The position numbers and the translations under genes were made by a program. The notes below the pieces were generated by a model. The model made no database searches. It saw nothing but the letters and a program-made list of their open reading frames with translations, and was not told the DNA's origin. Shown piece after piece: positions 45,777-54,702 of a stretch of DNA of 64,000 nt. Source of the DNA: Myxococcales bacterium (GTDB lineage: Bacteria > Myxococcota_A > Polyangia > Palsa-1104); the NCBI GenBank assembly GCA_003170275.1, contig PNAM01000090.1, positions 18,664 to 82,663 of the forward strand, read 5' to 3'. The stretch's first letter is position 1. Every line of letters begins with the position of its first letter.

Positions 45777-45812
45777 TGACCAGAATCTAAATCCAGTCAG
45801 TCGAACTGTCAA
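45777..45812 (-). promoter_or_regulatory. tetR promoter with overlapping TetR operator
   Basis: Minus strand TTGACA (45812-45807), 17 bases, TAGATT (45789-45784), predicted start 45777, six bases before the ATG. The 23-base half-conserved inverted repeat TGACCAGAA-N5-ATCCAGTCA (45777-45799) covers the -10 box and transcription start, where a bound repressor would block the polymerase. It shares its left arm exactly with the site at 45117. Confidence 0.75.
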
Positions 45813-45825
45813 GCGGTCTTTTGCG

Positions 45826-46956
45826 TCAGTTTTGGTTTTCGGCGCAACGTAGCGTAAGAAGTGCGATTTCGGCACGCGCCCCGAGCCTGACCGGCGGACC
45901 GGTGGTTCCCGCCCCGCGGCTCACGTAGAGGACCGAGCGCCCGACCTGGTACATCCCGGAGGTGAATCGGGTGATCATGCGCGCCAGGTTGAGGCGGCGC
46001 GAGAACAGCGGGACGGCGATCTGCCCGCCGTGGGTATGGCCGGACAGGGTCAGGTCGACGTCCTGCGCCGCCGCCTGCGGGAACAGGTTCGGATCGTGCG
46101 CCAGCAACACCGACGGCGCGCCCGCCGGACGCGCGGCCATCGCCGCCTCGACGTCGTCGCGGCCGGTCCAGGTGTCGTCCACGCCGGCGACGTAGAGCTG
46201 CGCGCCGTCCTTCTCCACCACCACGCCGCGGTTGCGCAGCACGGTGAGGCCGTTCTCCTCGAGTCGTTGCGCGAAGTCGTCGCCGTCGGTGAAGTAGTCG
46301 TGGTTGCCCATGCACGCGTACACGCCGTCGCGCGCGCGCAGCTCGCCGAGCACGCGCGCGATCGCGTCGACGTGCAGATCGCCCGAGGTGATGAGATCGC
46401 CGGTGACCGCCATCAGATCGGCGCCCAGCTGGTTCATGCGCTCGACCCAGCCGGCGACCCGCTCGGCGGGTGTGAACGAGCCGCAGTGGATGTCGGAGAT
46501 CTGCGCGATGCGATAGCCGTCGAGCGCGCGCGGCAGGCCGGCGATCGGGACGTCGTGGCGCACCACGCGTGGCGAGCGGCGCGTGGCGTCGACGCCGAGC
46601 AGCAGCGCCAACCCGCCCGCGCCGGCGAGCAGCGGATCCGCCGGCAGGTGCAGCGCCCAGGCGAGCAGCAGCGCGAGCGGCGCGAGCGCCGCGAACGTGA
46701 GACAGGCCATCCACCAGGCGAAGAACGGCCACAGCCCGGCGTAGCGGTACAGCGCGCTCTTGGGTTTGTCGTCGAACAGGTTGCGCAGCCCGAGCACGTA
46801 CGGCAGCGAGATCGCGACGGCGCCGCCGACGGCCAGGAGCCAGCTGCCGGTGAAGTGCGCCACTGCCGCCACGCCCGGCACCTGCACGGCGGCGGTGATG
46901 GTGAGCACCAGCATGCGCAGGCGACGAAGGTTACGTTTGGATCGCTTCACAGCCAC
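45826..46956 (-). CDS. Membrane-anchored calcineurin-like metallophosphoesterase
   Basis: A 376-residue protein. Three to four N-terminal hydrophobic segments (residues 15-115) precede a metallophosphoesterase domain with all five motifs: ISDIHCGSF, VTGDLITSGD, MGNHDYFTDG, LLAHDPN and LSGHTHGGQ. This resembles YkuE/YaeI-type enzymes acting on membrane lipids or peptidoglycan-derived substrates. The GTG at 46956 is given. A second GTG two codons later (46950) is equally good, because TACAGA ends seven bases before it and would make a leaderless message. Divergent from the next ferritin-like gene. Confidence 0.88.
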   Translation of the reverse strand: MAVKRSKRNLRRLRMLVLTITAAVQVPGVAAVAHFTGSWLLAVGGAVAISLPYVLGLRNLFDDKPKSALYRYAGLWPFFAWWMACLTFAALAPLALLLAWALHLPADPLLAGAGGLALLLGVDATRRSPRVVRHDVPIAGLPRALDGYRIAQISDIHCGSFTPAERVAGWVERMNQLGADLMAVTGDLITSGDLHVDAIARVLGELRARDGVYACMGNHDYFTDGDDFAQRLEENGLTVLRNRGVVVEKDGAQLYVAGVDDTWTGRDDVEAAMAARPAGAPSVLLAHDPNLFPQAAAQDVDLTLSGHTHGGQIAVPLFSRRLNLARMITRFTSGMYQVGRSVLYVSRGAGTTGPPVRLGARAEIALLTLRCAENQN

Positions 46957-47048
46957 TCTGTACCTGATGCGCGGAACGCCCGCCGGGGTTCAGTCTAGCA
47001 GGCGCGCGCTGGCACGCCGCCCGCAACGACAGAGCGTGGAGGGCCGCC

Positions 47049-47468
47049 GTGGCGATCAATCAACTGAGACTTTCAGAGCTCAAGCACCTCGAGCAGTGCG
47101 AGCGTGCGCTTGCCGATGCCTATCGGTTTCATCCGCCACTTCCGGCGGGGCTGGCGGAGCACGAGCTGTTGCTGATCGCCAAGCACCACCTCGAGCACGC
47201 GGCCATGCTGCGCGGTCGCATCGTCGCGCTGGGCGGCGTGCCCAACGAGGAGCCGGACGATTTCTGGCTGACCGGGTTCGACGTCACCGCGCTGCTTCGC
47301 GCCGAGCGCGCGTCGCTCGCGAGCTATCACGATCACCTCACCGACATGGATTCGGCGACCGCCCGCCTGGTGCAGGACTTCGTCATGAACGACCACGCGT
47401 GGGCGATGGCGCTACTCGATCCCGACTACGAGCCCGATCGCGACGGGGAGCTGGTCAACGTCCCCTGA
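47049..47468 (+). CDS. Small helical ferritin-like protein, hypothetical
   Basis: A 139-residue protein rich in His and Glu within helices: LAEHELLLIAKHHLEHAAMLRG in the second helix and YHDHLTDMDSATARLVQDFVMNDHAWA in the fourth. The ExxxxxxxH-x-x-EH pattern suggests a four-helix bundle of the DUF2383 or ferritin-like type that might bind iron. GTG start supported by GGAGGG six to seven bases upstream. Its last 57 bases overlap tail to tail the GH57 gene on the minus strand. No proven function. Confidence 0.68.
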   Translation: MAINQLRLSELKHLEQCERALADAYRFHPPLPAGLAEHELLLIAKHHLEHAAMLRGRIVALGGVPNEEPDDFWLTGFDVTALLRAERASLASYHDHLTDMDSATARLVQDFVMNDHAWAMALLDPDYEPDRDGELVNVP

Positions 47469-49913
47469 CGGCTCCGCGCTCGCTTCTTCGCGCTGCTTCT
47501 CGAGGTGCTTCGGGCCGATCGCGGCAAACCCGAGCTCGCCGGCGAGCGGGTGCAGCAGCGCACCCACGTCGAGCTGCGGCGCGGAGATGATCTCGTAGAA
47601 GATCTCCTGCGCGCGGGCGCTGATCGCGTCGATGCCGAGCCGCTTGGCGAGCTCCATGAACTCGAGCGCCTGCTGCACGCGATCGGGCCGCGGGTCCTTG
47701 GCGACCAACAGCAGCTGATCGCACAGCATCTGCGAGAACGCGCGCTGCGCGACCGGGCGCTGCAAGGTGAGGCCGCGCTTGCGCGCCTCCTCGGCCATCT
47801 CGATCGCGCGGCGGTAGCGCGCCGGGTCGTGGCTCTTGCGCTGGCGCGCGATCTCGGCCTCGAAGCGCGCGCCGAGCACGGTCTCGGCCGCCTGGCGCAG
47901 CGGCTCGGGGATGGGCAGCCCCGCGTCGCGCAGCACGTGCAGCGTGTGGCGATGGTTGTCGTAGAGCCGCGCGTACTCGGCGCCCACGCCCTGGAGGAGA
48001 TCGCCGTAGACCTGGCCGAGCACGCGCTCGCGCTCTTCGAACAGCAGATCGCGGACCGTGTACTCGGCGGTGCCGAACCCCTGCTCGATGGAGCGCAACA
48101 GGCGCGCGATGTTCTGCCGCGGCCACTCGCGCCACACCGCCTCGACCGCGTCCTTGTGCGCGATCTGGCCGGTGAACGGCTTGACCGCGCAGCACACGTC
48201 CGCCGCGCCCACGTGCAGCACCGCGAACGACAGCTCGTTCAGCTCGCCGGTGGGCAGCCACTGGCAGCTGATCCGTCCGGTGTGGAGCCCGAAGCGCGCG
48301 TCGCCGGAGCGCTTCTCGCCCGAGCGTCGCACCAGGTAGTCGCCGGTGGTCACCTCGCGCTGGCGGTGGACGAACAGCGACAAGATCGCCTCTTGCGCGA
48401 CCAGGCGCTCGTGGCTCACGCGCGACGGTACGACCAGCTTGCGATAGACGTCCGCGCCGTTTGCGTGCTCGGGGATGTTCGAGGGCGCCTTGGCGAGCAG
48501 CTCGAGGAACGCCGGCGCCAGCTCTTCGCCCGAGACCAGCTCGTAGAGCTCGATCGCGCGGTTGGCGTAGCGCAGGATCTGCGTGCCCTCCAGCCCCGAG
48601 AGCTCATCGAAGAACCAGCCGCAGCTGGTGTACATGAGCAGGCAGTAGCGCTCCATCTCGAGCAGCCGCCGCGCCGTCACGCGCGCTTGCAGCTCGCACC
48701 CCGCGCCGGCCAGATGTTGTTCGAGGAAGCTCGCCGTCGCGCCGCTGTCGAGGAGCGCCGCGCTGTAGGCGTCGCGCGCGGCCCAGGGATCGTTGAACAG
48801 CGCCTTGCCGTGCTCGTCGAAGAGCTGCGCGCAGCGATCGCGCACCAGATCGAGCGCGCGGCGCAGCGGCGCCCGCCAACGCTGATGCCAACCGGGCGTG
48901 CCGGCGTTGCAGCCGCAGTCGCGGACCCAGCGCCCCACCCCGTGCGAGCAGCTCCACGAGGTGCCTTCGCCGCCCGGGCCCGGCTTGAGCCGCGCCTCGG
49001 CGGTGGGCGGGTGCGCGGCGAGATACGCGCCGTAGTTGGTGACCTGATAACCGCGGCGCGGCGCCTCGACCGCCAGCGCGTAGGCCAGCGTGCGCTCGGC
49101 GAACGGGGTGTGGTGGCCGTACGATTCACCATCGGTGGCGACGTGGATGATCTGATCGCGATCGCGATCGCCGCGCACCGCCGCGCCCAGCCGATCGATG
49201 AGCGAGCTCGACGACCCCAGCGCGCCCTGAAAGCCGATCGCGTTGGAGATCGGCCCGTCGTAGAAGAAGCAGTCGAGGTGGCGCCCGCCTGGCGTGAACA
49301 GCCGATAGGGCTGGGTCGGATCGATGCTGCCGGTCGAGACGTCGAACCAGTCGCCGCCTTCGCGCGCGGCCTCGGCCTGGTGCGGCGAGAGGATCACGTA
49401 CTGCATACCTTCGTCGATGAGGGTCTCGAGCGTGGGCGCGTTGATGGCGGTCTCGGGGAGCCACATCGCCTCGGGCCGGCGGCGGAAGCGCGCCTCGAAG
49501 TCGGCGATGCCCCAGCGCACCTGCGTCAGCCGATCGCGGTCGTCGCACAGGGGCAGGATCGCGTGGTTGTACGCTTGGGCGATCGCGTTGCCGTGGCCGC
49601 GCATCTGCAGCGAGGCCGCGTCGGCCTCGAGGATGCGCCGGTAGGTCGAGGGCGCGTGCCGCTCGAGCCACGACAACAGCGTCGGTCCGAAGTTGAACGA
49701 GATCAGCTCGTAGCCGTTGACGATGCCGATGATGCGGCCGCGCTCATCCATGATGCGCGAGAACGCGTTGGGCGTGTAGCACTCGGCGGCGATGCGCTCG
49801 TTCCAGTCATGGTGCGGGCGGGCCGACTCCTGCCGCTCGATCAGCCCGACCCACGGATTCTCCCGCGGCGGCTGGTAGAAATGACCATGAACGACCAGGT
49901 AATTGGTATGGCT
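47412..49913 (-). CDS. GH57 family glycoside hydrolase with DUF3536
   Basis: An 833-residue enzyme. The N-terminal GH57 barrel begins VVHGHFYQPPRENPWVG and contains HDWNERIAAECYTPN, MWLPETAINAPT (the family Glu region) and ATDGESYGHH. The C-terminal half is the DUF3536 type domain (QEAILSLFVHRQREVTTGDYLV and helical end). GH57 enzymes act on alpha-glucans such as amylose or glycogen; the DUF3536 branch is uncharacterised. An ATG at 49976 or 49958 lies in the same frame but overlaps the divergent queD start. The GTG at 49913 gives the family N-terminus and lies three bases after the predicted transcription start from TATCAA (49928-49923). Confidence 0.88.
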   Translation of the reverse strand, partial: SHTNYLVVHGHFYQPPRENPWVGLIERQESARPHHDWNERIAAECYTPNAFSRIMDERGRIIGIVNGYELISFNFGPTLLSWLERHAPSTYRRILEADAASLQMRGHGNAIAQAYNHAILPLCDDRDRLTQVRWGIADFEARFRRRPEAMWLPETAINAPTLETLIDEGMQYVILSPHQAEAAREGGDWFDVSTGSIDPTQPYRLFTPGGRHLDCFFYDGPISNAIGFQGALGSSSSLIDRLGAAVRGDRDRDQIIHVATDGESYGHHTPFAERTLAYALAVEAPRRGYQVTNYGAYLAAHPPTAEARLKPGPGGEGTSWSCSHGVGRWVRDCGCNAGTPGWHQRWRAPLRRALDLVRDRCAQLFDEHGKALFNDPWAARDAYSAALLDSGATASFLEQHLAGAGCELQARVTARRLLEMERYCLLMYTSCGWFFDELSGLEGTQILRYANRAIELYELVSGEELAPAFLELLAKAPSNIPEHANGADVYRKLVVPSRVSHERLVAQEAILSLFVHRQREVTTGDYLVRRSGEKRSGDARFGLHTGRISCQWLPTGELNELSFAVLHVGAADVCCAVKPFTGQIAHKDAVEAVWREWPRQNIARLLRSIEQGFGTAEYTVRDLLFEERERVLGQVYGDLLQGVGAEYARLYDNHRHTLHVLRDAGLPIPEPLRQAAETVLGARFEAEIARQRKSHDPARYRRAIEMAEEARKRGLTLQRPVAQRAFSQMLCDQLLLVAKDPRPDRVQQALEFMELAKRLGIDAISARAQEIFYEIISAPQLDVGALLHPLAGELGFAAIGPKHLEKQREEASAEPSGDVDQLPVAIGLVVGIE

Positions 49914-49915
49914 CA

Positions 49916-49957
49916 CCGGGTATTGATAAGCACCGTCCCTGTGGTATCTACGGCCCA
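49916..49957. promoter_or_regulatory. Interlocked divergent promoters of GH57 gene and queD
   Basis: Plus strand: TTGATA (49923-49928), 16 bases, TATCTA (49945-49950), predicted start 49957, exactly the queD ATG. Minus strand: the same six bases read TATCAA and act as a -10 (49928-49923), predicted start 49916, three bases before the GTG of the GH57 gene. One hexamer would serve as -35 on one strand and -10 on the other, so the two promoters should exclude each other. Confidence 0.5.
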
Positions 49958-50319
49958 TGAAGGTGGAGCTCGTCAAAGAGTATCGCTTCGAGTCGGCCCA
50001 TCGGTTGCCCGAGGTGCCGGCCGGTCACAAGTGCTCGCGGTTGCATGGGCATAGCTTCAAGTTCGAGATCCACGTGGTGGGCCCGGTGGACGCCAAGACC
50101 GGCTGGTTCATCGACTACGGCGAGCTCGACGACGTGGTCAATCCGCTAGTCGGGCGCCTCGATCACTACTATCTGAACGAGGTCGAGGGGCTGGAGAACC
50201 CGACCTCCGAGGTGCTGGCCCGCTGGCTGTTCGATCGCATCAAGGGAAAGATCCCGTCCTTGCAGGCGATCACGCTGCACGAAACCTGCGACGCACGCTG
50301 CATCTATCGCGGCGAATGA
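49957..50319 (+). CDS. queD: 6-carboxy-5,6,7,8-tetrahydropterin synthase (QueD family)
   Basis: A 120-residue zinc enzyme of the T-fold superfamily. Zinc-binding histidines are His15 (ESAHRL) and the HGHSF pair, and the catalytic Cys is in GHKCSRLHGH. WFIDYGELDDVV and LDHYYLNE match queuosine/7-deazaguanine pathway QueD. HETCDARC near the C-terminus is family-typical. The first transcribed base is predicted to be the ATG itself. It overlaps the following gene by four bases. Sepiapterin-related PTPS is the alternative. Confidence 0.92.
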   Translation: MKVELVKEYRFESAHRLPEVPAGHKCSRLHGHSFKFEIHVVGPVDAKTGWFIDYGELDDVVNPLVGRLDHYYLNEVEGLENPTSEVLARWLFDRIKGKIPSLQAITLHETCDARCIYRGE

Positions 50320-51290
50320 CCTGGCCGATCACGCTGGCGGATGTGTTGGACGCGGCGCGCCGCATCCGTCCGCACCTCGCGCGCACGCCGTTGCGCAGCT
50401 ATGCGCCGCTCGACGCGGCGGTGGGCAACGGCGTGCGCGTGTTCGTCAAGCACGAGAACTGCAATCCGACCAACTCGTTCAAGGTGCGCAACACCCTGTC
50501 GGTAGCGACGGCGCTCAGCGCGGACGAGCGCGCGCGCGGGCTGGTGGCGGCGACGCGCGGCAACCACGGGCAGGGCCTCGCGTGGGCCGGGCGGCTGGTC
50601 GGCGCGCCGGTCACGATCTGCGTGCCGGTCGGGAACAATCCGGAGAAGAACGAGGCCATGCGCGGCCTCGGCGCCGAGGTGGTGGAGGAGGGCGCCGACT
50701 ACGACAGCGCGGTGGCGGTGGCGGAGCGGCTGCAGGCGGCGCGCGGCCTGCGCATGGTGCACTCGACCAACGATCGGCTGGTGATCGCCGGCGCGGCGAC
50801 AATGACGCTCGAGCTCTTCGAGGATGAGCCGCGGCTCGACGCGCTGGTGGTGGCGGTGGGCGGCGGCTCGCAAGCCGTCGGGGCGCTCACGGTGGCGCGC
50901 GCGCTCCGGCCGGAGCTGCCGGTGTACGCGGTGCAGGCAGAGCGCGCCTCGGCGATCCACGATTCGTTTCACGCCGGACAGCCGGTGTCGCGACCGTCGG
51001 CCGACACGTTCGCCGACGGGCTGGCCACGCGCAACGCCTACCCCATGACCTTTCCGGCGCTCAAGGCCGGGCTGGCCGGGTTTGTCACCGTCAGCGAGGG
51101 CGAGCTGGCCGAGGCGGTGCGTTGCTTCCTGCGCACCACGCACCACCTCTCCGAGGGCGCAGGCGCGGCGGGGCTCGCCGGGCTGATCAAGCTGCGCGCG
51201 GAGCTGGCCGGCAAGCGCGTCGGAATCATCTTGTCGGGCGCCAACATCGACGAGCAGACGCTGCGCCGAATCGTCGACCGCGAGCTGTAG
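50316..51290 (+). CDS. Threonine/serine dehydratase-like PLP enzyme
   Basis: A 324-residue fold-type II PLP enzyme. The PLP lysine is in NPTNSFKVRNTL, the phosphate-binding glycine loop reads VVAVGGGSQAVGA, and ATRGNHGQGLAWAG is the characteristic substrate loop. It is typical of catabolic threonine dehydratase (TdcB) or of serine racemase/hydroxyaspartate dehydratase relatives. It lacks the regulatory ACT domain of biosynthetic IlvA, so it is not named. ATGA overlap with queD, whose pathway is unrelated. After it a gap of 67 bases precedes the ABC transporter pair. Confidence 0.85.
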   Translation: MTWPITLADVLDAARRIRPHLARTPLRSYAPLDAAVGNGVRVFVKHENCNPTNSFKVRNTLSVATALSADERARGLVAATRGNHGQGLAWAGRLVGAPVTICVPVGNNPEKNEAMRGLGAEVVEEGADYDSAVAVAERLQAARGLRMVHSTNDRLVIAGAATMTLELFEDEPRLDALVVAVGGGSQAVGALTVARALRPELPVYAVQAERASAIHDSFHAGQPVSRPSADTFADGLATRNAYPMTFPALKAGLAGFVTVSEGELAEAVRCFLRTTHHLSEGAGAAGLAGLIKLRAELAGKRVGIILSGANIDEQTLRRIVDREL

Positions 51291-51357
51291 GTTCCGCTCG
51301 CACCGGTCCCGCGGAGACACGGGGAGACTGCAATCGTCAGGACGTATCAAGATGGTG

Positions 51358-52302
51358 ATGGGCCATCTCATGTCCTGCACCGGCGTCTCGCTCAGCTACG
51401 ACGGGCAGCGCCACGCGGTCGCCGACGTCAGCTTCCAGGTGCAGGCAGGCAGCATCTTTGCGCTGGTAGGGCCGAACGGCGCCGGCAAGACCTCGACGCT
51501 GCGCATGCTCGCCACGCTCACCGAGCCGACCGTCGGCGTGATCACCATCGACGGCCTCGATTCGCACAAGGATCGCGAGGGCGTGCGGCGGCGCATCGGC
51601 TACCTGCCGGACAACTTCGCGCTCTACGAGCAGATGACGCCGGTCGACTACCTCGAGTTCTTCGCGCGCTGCTACAGCGTGCCGGCCGCGGTGAGCCGCA
51701 AGCGAATCGGAGATCTCCTCGAGGAATTCGACCTCGGCCAGAAGCGCGCCTCGGCGATCCGCACGCTGTCGCGCGGCATGCGGCAGCGGCTCGGGGTGGC
51801 CAAGACGCTGGTGCACGATCCGAAGGTGCTGCTGCTCGACGAGCCGGCCTCGGCGCTCGATCCGGGCGCCCGGCTCAAGCTGCGCGATGCGCTCCTGCGC
51901 CTGAAGCGCCGCGGGCTGGCGGTGCTGATCTCCTCGCATATCCTGCCCGATCTGGCGGGGCTGGCCGACGCGGTCGGGATCATGGAAGGCGGTCGCATGG
52001 TTCATTGCGGCAGCATCGAGAGCGTCGCGCTACAGGCGCGCGGCGCCCGCGTGGTCTACACCGTCGACGTGCTGCAGGCCGACCGGGCGCGCCGCGCGCT
52101 GGCTGATTTCGGGCCGCGCCTGATCGCTTCCGACGAGCCGACGCCCGGCCACTTCGAGCTCACGCTCGACGGCGGTACCGAAGCGATCGCCGATCTCACC
52201 GACGCGTTGGTGCTGCGTGGCGCACGCGTCCTGCACGTCGCGCCGCGCGAGTCTGCGCTCGAAGCGGTCTACCGGGCCAGCGCCGCCACTGCGGTGGCTT
52301 AG
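51358..52302 (+). CDS. ABC transporter ATP-binding protein
   Basis: A 314-residue ABC-2-type exporter ATPase. Walker A GPNGAGKTS, ABC signature TLSRGMRQRL, Walker B VLLLDEPASALD, and the H-loop ISSHILPDL are complete. The C-terminal 80 residues follow the usual pattern of exporter ATPases for a domain of unknown partner contact. An ATG at 51352 is also in frame; the ATG at 51358 is preferred because TATCAA at 51345-51350 would start transcription at about 51357. The next gene, 12 bases away, encodes the permease. Confidence 0.9.
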   Translation: MGHLMSCTGVSLSYDGQRHAVADVSFQVQAGSIFALVGPNGAGKTSTLRMLATLTEPTVGVITIDGLDSHKDREGVRRRIGYLPDNFALYEQMTPVDYLEFFARCYSVPAAVSRKRIGDLLEEFDLGQKRASAIRTLSRGMRQRLGVAKTLVHDPKVLLLDEPASALDPGARLKLRDALLRLKRRGLAVLISSHILPDLAGLADAVGIMEGGRMVHCGSIESVALQARGARVVYTVDVLQADRARRALADFGPRLIASDEPTPGHFELTLDGGTEAIADLTDALVLRGARVLHVAPRESALEAVYRASAATAVA

Positions 52303-52314
52303 AGGACAACGACC

Positions 52315-53811
52315 ATGTCGATTCGCGCCTCCATCTCCGCCTTTGCCTACCGCGGCGCGCGCCGCCGCCACGCCATCGAGCTCCTCTTGTACTCGGGCGC
52401 GCTGGTGCTCCTGTTGTTGCTGCTCTCGGCGTGGATCTGCACGCAGGGCCGGCTGGCGCCGCCGCCGTACCAATGGAACCCGTCGATCCAGGTCGCGCCG
52501 ATTCCGTGGAACGAGCTCGCGCTGGCCGACATCTTCGCGCTCTGGCTGCTCGGGCTCGGGCTGTTCGTGCTGGCGCCGGCGTCGGTCGCAGCGACGGTCG
52601 CGGCCGAGCGCCGCGCCGGTACGCTCGATCAGCTGCGCACCACGCCGCTCGATCCGCTCGCGCTGTTGTGCGGGCTGGTGGTGGGCGCGCCGGCGCGCTT
52701 CTATATCCTGTGCGCGGGGCCGCTCGCGCTGCACGTGTTCGCCGGCCTGACCGGCACGATCCCGCTCGAGACGCTCGGCGCGACGCTGGTGACGCTCGGG
52801 GCCGGCGGCGCGGCGTGCATCCTGCTCGCGTTGGTGGTGGCGTTGGCGCCGCGGCAAGAGACGGGCGGCGCGTTCGTCGCGCTCGGCGTGGCGGCGCTGC
52901 TCGGCATCTCCGCCTTCGTCGCGATCACTCTCGGGCACGATCGCTCGGCGGTGAACTGGGCGTTCCTGCACCCGGCCGGCGCGCTCAACGCCAGCATGCT
53001 GGCGCACGATGGTTTGTGGCGGCACCTGTCGGTGGGCTACTACAGCCTGGACAAGTTCGACACGCCCCGCTACGCCAGCGCGCTGGCGATGACGCCGCTG
53101 TTCTCGACGCTGTTCGCGGTGATCGGTGGGATCCTGCTGGCGCGCGCGGCGTGCCGCAAGCTTGGGGCGCCGCACCTGCCGCTGTTCAGCAAGACCCAGG
53201 CGGTCGCGCTGTTCGCGCTCTCGGCGGCGGCGATCATCCTGCCGTTCGACGAGCACGATTCGTCGTCGCGGCTGGCCGGCACGGTGCCGCTGGTCTACGG
53301 CATGTTTCTGATGCCGGTGATGGGCCTGATCGGGCTGTTCACCACCCCGAGCTTCGAGGCGTGGGCGCTCGATCTGCGCCGCCGGCAACCCAGCTCGGGC
53401 TGGACGGACGACGGCAAGCCGCACGTCGCCACGTGGACCATGCTCGGGGTGTTCGTCGCGCTCCTGTTCGTGCGCCTGCACGAGGTCGGCTTCCCGTCGC
53501 AGATGCGCGAGCACCACCTGGCTTCGTTCGTGTGGATGCTGACGGTCGCCGCCACGCTGCCCATCTACATGTTGTTCGCGTCGACGCGCTACTCGACGGC
53601 CGGGACCCGCTGGGCGTTCGGCATCGCCGTGTGCGCGCACCTGCTCTTGCAGATCATCTCGATCGGCATGATGCACGACAGCTATCTCGGCACCAGCGAA
53701 TGGACGGTCGTCGAGATCGGCTTGCTGGCGGGCGTGCTGGTTCCGGGGTGGGTGCTCTTCCGGCAGCAGATGCTGCGCAAGCGCACGCTGGCCGGGGTCG
53801 AAAAAATCTAA
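52315..53811 (+). CDS. ABC-2-type transporter permease
   Basis: A 498-residue integral membrane protein with about 10-12 hydrophobic segments, e.g. LLLYSGALVLLLLLLSAWI, ILLALVVAL, GVAALLGISAFVAIT and AVIGGILLAR. It contains the cytosolic AAERRAGTLDQLRTTPLDP segment typical of ABC-2 permeases (ERxxGTL motif). It forms an exporter with the adjacent ATPase. Fused halves or a long C-terminal region make it larger than the usual 250 residues, similar to ABC-2 permeases of actinobacteria and myxobacteria. Substrate unknown; lipid, polysaccharide or drug are all possible. Confidence 0.85.
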   Translation: MSIRASISAFAYRGARRRHAIELLLYSGALVLLLLLLSAWICTQGRLAPPPYQWNPSIQVAPIPWNELALADIFALWLLGLGLFVLAPASVAATVAAERRAGTLDQLRTTPLDPLALLCGLVVGAPARFYILCAGPLALHVFAGLTGTIPLETLGATLVTLGAGGAACILLALVVALAPRQETGGAFVALGVAALLGISAFVAITLGHDRSAVNWAFLHPAGALNASMLAHDGLWRHLSVGYYSLDKFDTPRYASALAMTPLFSTLFAVIGGILLARAACRKLGAPHLPLFSKTQAVALFALSAAAIILPFDEHDSSSRLAGTVPLVYGMFLMPVMGLIGLFTTPSFEAWALDLRRRQPSSGWTDDGKPHVATWTMLGVFVALLFVRLHEVGFPSQMREHHLASFVWMLTVAATLPIYMLFASTRYSTAGTRWAFGIAVCAHLLLQIISIGMMHDSYLGTSEWTVVEIGLLAGVLVPGWVLFRQQMLRKRTLAGVEKI

Positions 53812-53853
53812 GCTGCGCGTCGCCTCGCAGTTTGCGCTACGTTTGCGGCTGCG

Positions 53854-54663
53854 ATGCAAACCATCAAGGTCGTCACGCTCAACATATGGGGCGAACAGCC
53901 GCCGCTCGAGCCGCGCATGCGCGGGATCCTGGCGGGGCTCAAGGCGCTCGATGCCGATGTGATCGCTCTGCAGGAGGTCCGGCAGATCAAGGGTGTCCTG
54001 CCCAACCAGGCCGAGACCATCGCCGCGGCGCTCGACCTGTCGTGGCACTTCGGCATAGCCACCCCTTGGGGCGGCGGCGACGAGGGGTTGGCGATCTTGT
54101 CGCGCTTTCCGATCGTCGATCGCCTCCAGCGCGAGCTGCCGCACGCGACCGCCGACGAACGGCGCATCTTGTTGGGCGCGGTGCTCGAGACGCCGGCCGG
54201 GCCGTTCGCCGCGTTCACGACGCACCTCAACTACCGGCTGCATCACGGCAACATCCGCGAGGACCAGGTGGTCGCGCTCGAGGACCTGGTGGCGTCGACG
54301 GCGTCGGAGCTGCCCAAGGTGCTGATGGGTGACTTCAACGCGGTGCCCGAATCGGACGAGATGCGCTACCTGCGCGGGCTGCACTCGGTGCGCGGGCAGC
54401 GCGTGTTCTATCAGGACGCGTTCGAGCGGCGTCATCCGTCCGAGCCGGGCTACACCTGGGCGCGCGCCAACCCGTTCACCCAGCGGCTGCGCTGGCTCGC
54501 GCTCGATCGACGCATCGACTACATCTACGTCTCGGCGATGCGCAAGGACGGGCGCGGCGTGGTGAACGACTGCCACATCGTGCTCGACGAGCCCGACCAG
54601 GACGGCTGCTTCCCGTCTGACCACTTCGGACTGTTCGCCGAGATCCAGATCACTCCGATATAA
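53854..54663 (+). CDS. Endonuclease/exonuclease/phosphatase (DNase I-like) family protein
   Basis: A 269-residue metal-dependent phosphohydrolase of the EEP superfamily. Motifs in order: VVTLNIWGEQ, ALQEV (metal Glu), THLNYRLHHG, LMGDFNAVPES, RIDYIYV and SDHFGLFAEI (catalytic Asp-His). No signal peptide. Substrates in this family include DNA, phosphoinositides, sphingomyelin and nucleotides, so none is assigned. TACGTT at 53838-53843 predicts a start near 53850, four bases before the ATG. Confidence 0.85.
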   Translation: MQTIKVVTLNIWGEQPPLEPRMRGILAGLKALDADVIALQEVRQIKGVLPNQAETIAAALDLSWHFGIATPWGGGDEGLAILSRFPIVDRLQRELPHATADERRILLGAVLETPAGPFAAFTTHLNYRLHHGNIREDQVVALEDLVASTASELPKVLMGDFNAVPESDEMRYLRGLHSVRGQRVFYQDAFERRHPSEPGYTWARANPFTQRLRWLALDRRIDYIYVSAMRKDGRGVVNDCHIVLDEPDQDGCFPSDHFGLFAEIQITPI

Positions 54664-54702
54664 TCGCGATCCGGCCCGCGCCATGGGTCGTATGGGGGAG
54701 TG

